DNA of 59,796 nt, taken from contig JBGAIH010000032.1 in assembly GCA_044225675.1 (NCBI GenBank), forward strand, positions 1 through 59,796, written 5' to 3'. The position numbers were made by a program, and so were the translations under genes. Below, piece after piece: positions 59,671-59,796 of this stretch. Within the stretch, counting starts at the first letter, position 1; each line of letters begins with the position of its first letter. The notes under the pieces are model-generated. The model did not search any database, was not told the DNA's origin, and saw only the letters and a program-made list of their open reading frames with translations. The stretch comes from JACMQX01 sp044225675 (GTDB lineage: Bacteria > Pseudomonadota > Gammaproteobacteria > Burkholderiales > Burkholderiaceae_C).

Positions 59671-59796
59671 GTGCTCTTCTTTGGCGGTTGCGTTGTTGGC
59701 TCAGGGGGTGGTTTTGCCACTCGGTTGGGTTGAGTTTTTGCTTCGCCGCTCGGTGGACCGCGCGCAAGGGTGGGAGGGTGGCCGCAGGGGCTTCGC

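Overview
The window is high-GC DNA. Its content fits a betaproteobacterium of the Burkholderiales, most likely Comamonadaceae-like: two Bug-type solute receptors, TctAB permease subunits, a QseBC-like two-component system next to a DegP-like protease, and very high third-position GC. The lineage is inferred from gene content and style; there is no rRNA or tRNA gene to anchor it.

Layout. 0.2-5.3 kb: leftward tctB-tctA-alpha-hydroxy-acid oxidase group, then a rightward MFS exporter. 5.3-11 kb: accessory stretch with a lower-GC secreted PI-PLC carrying a beta-trefoil tail, an AAC(3)-I-like acetyltransferase, a SnoaL-like protein, two SRPBCC proteins, an orphan HipB-like regulator and a PIN-toxin remnant. 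11.2-12.1 kb has no convincing gene and holds a G10 tract and a palindrome. 12.1-22.5 kb: five tightly coupled genes forming a DISARM-type anti-phage locus (amino-methyltransferase, DrmE-like protein, drmA, drmB, drmC). 22.5-24.1 kb: a hairpin-rich intergenic block, a NYN-domain protein and a yefM-yoeB toxin-antitoxin pair.

24.1-34.5 kb is a catabolic operon controlled by a divergent GntR/FCD regulator. In order it encodes an N-formylmaleamate deformylase-like hydrolase, a NicX-like 2,5-dihydroxypyridine dioxygenase, a Bug receptor, a three-subunit molybdenum hydroxylase with CoxG, a FAD monooxygenase (NicC role) and a maleamate amidase-like protein. Together these could take nicotinate, or a close pyridine carboxylate, through 6-hydroxynicotinate, 2,5-dihydroxypyridine, N-formylmaleamate and maleamate to maleate. 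Maleate isomerase is absent from the window.

34.6-42.7 kb: a DUF1272 protein, a Zn/Cd/Pb P-type ATPase with a poly-His-Asp tail and a MerR-type promoter, a RidA-family protein, then a LysR regulator divergent from a GMC oxidoreductase-Bug receptor-SDR operon. 42.7-50.9 kb: alpha-2-macroglobulin and PbpC, the usual periplasmic defence/envelope pair. 51.1-54.8 kb: a large protein coupled to a tandem CesT-like chaperone, which looks like an orphan type III effector-chaperone pair. 55-59.6 kb: an MBL-fold protein, then a DegP-like protease and a QseBC-like two-component system. Identical direct-repeat boxes (CTTAGG, 11-bp period) precede both the regulator gene and the protease gene.
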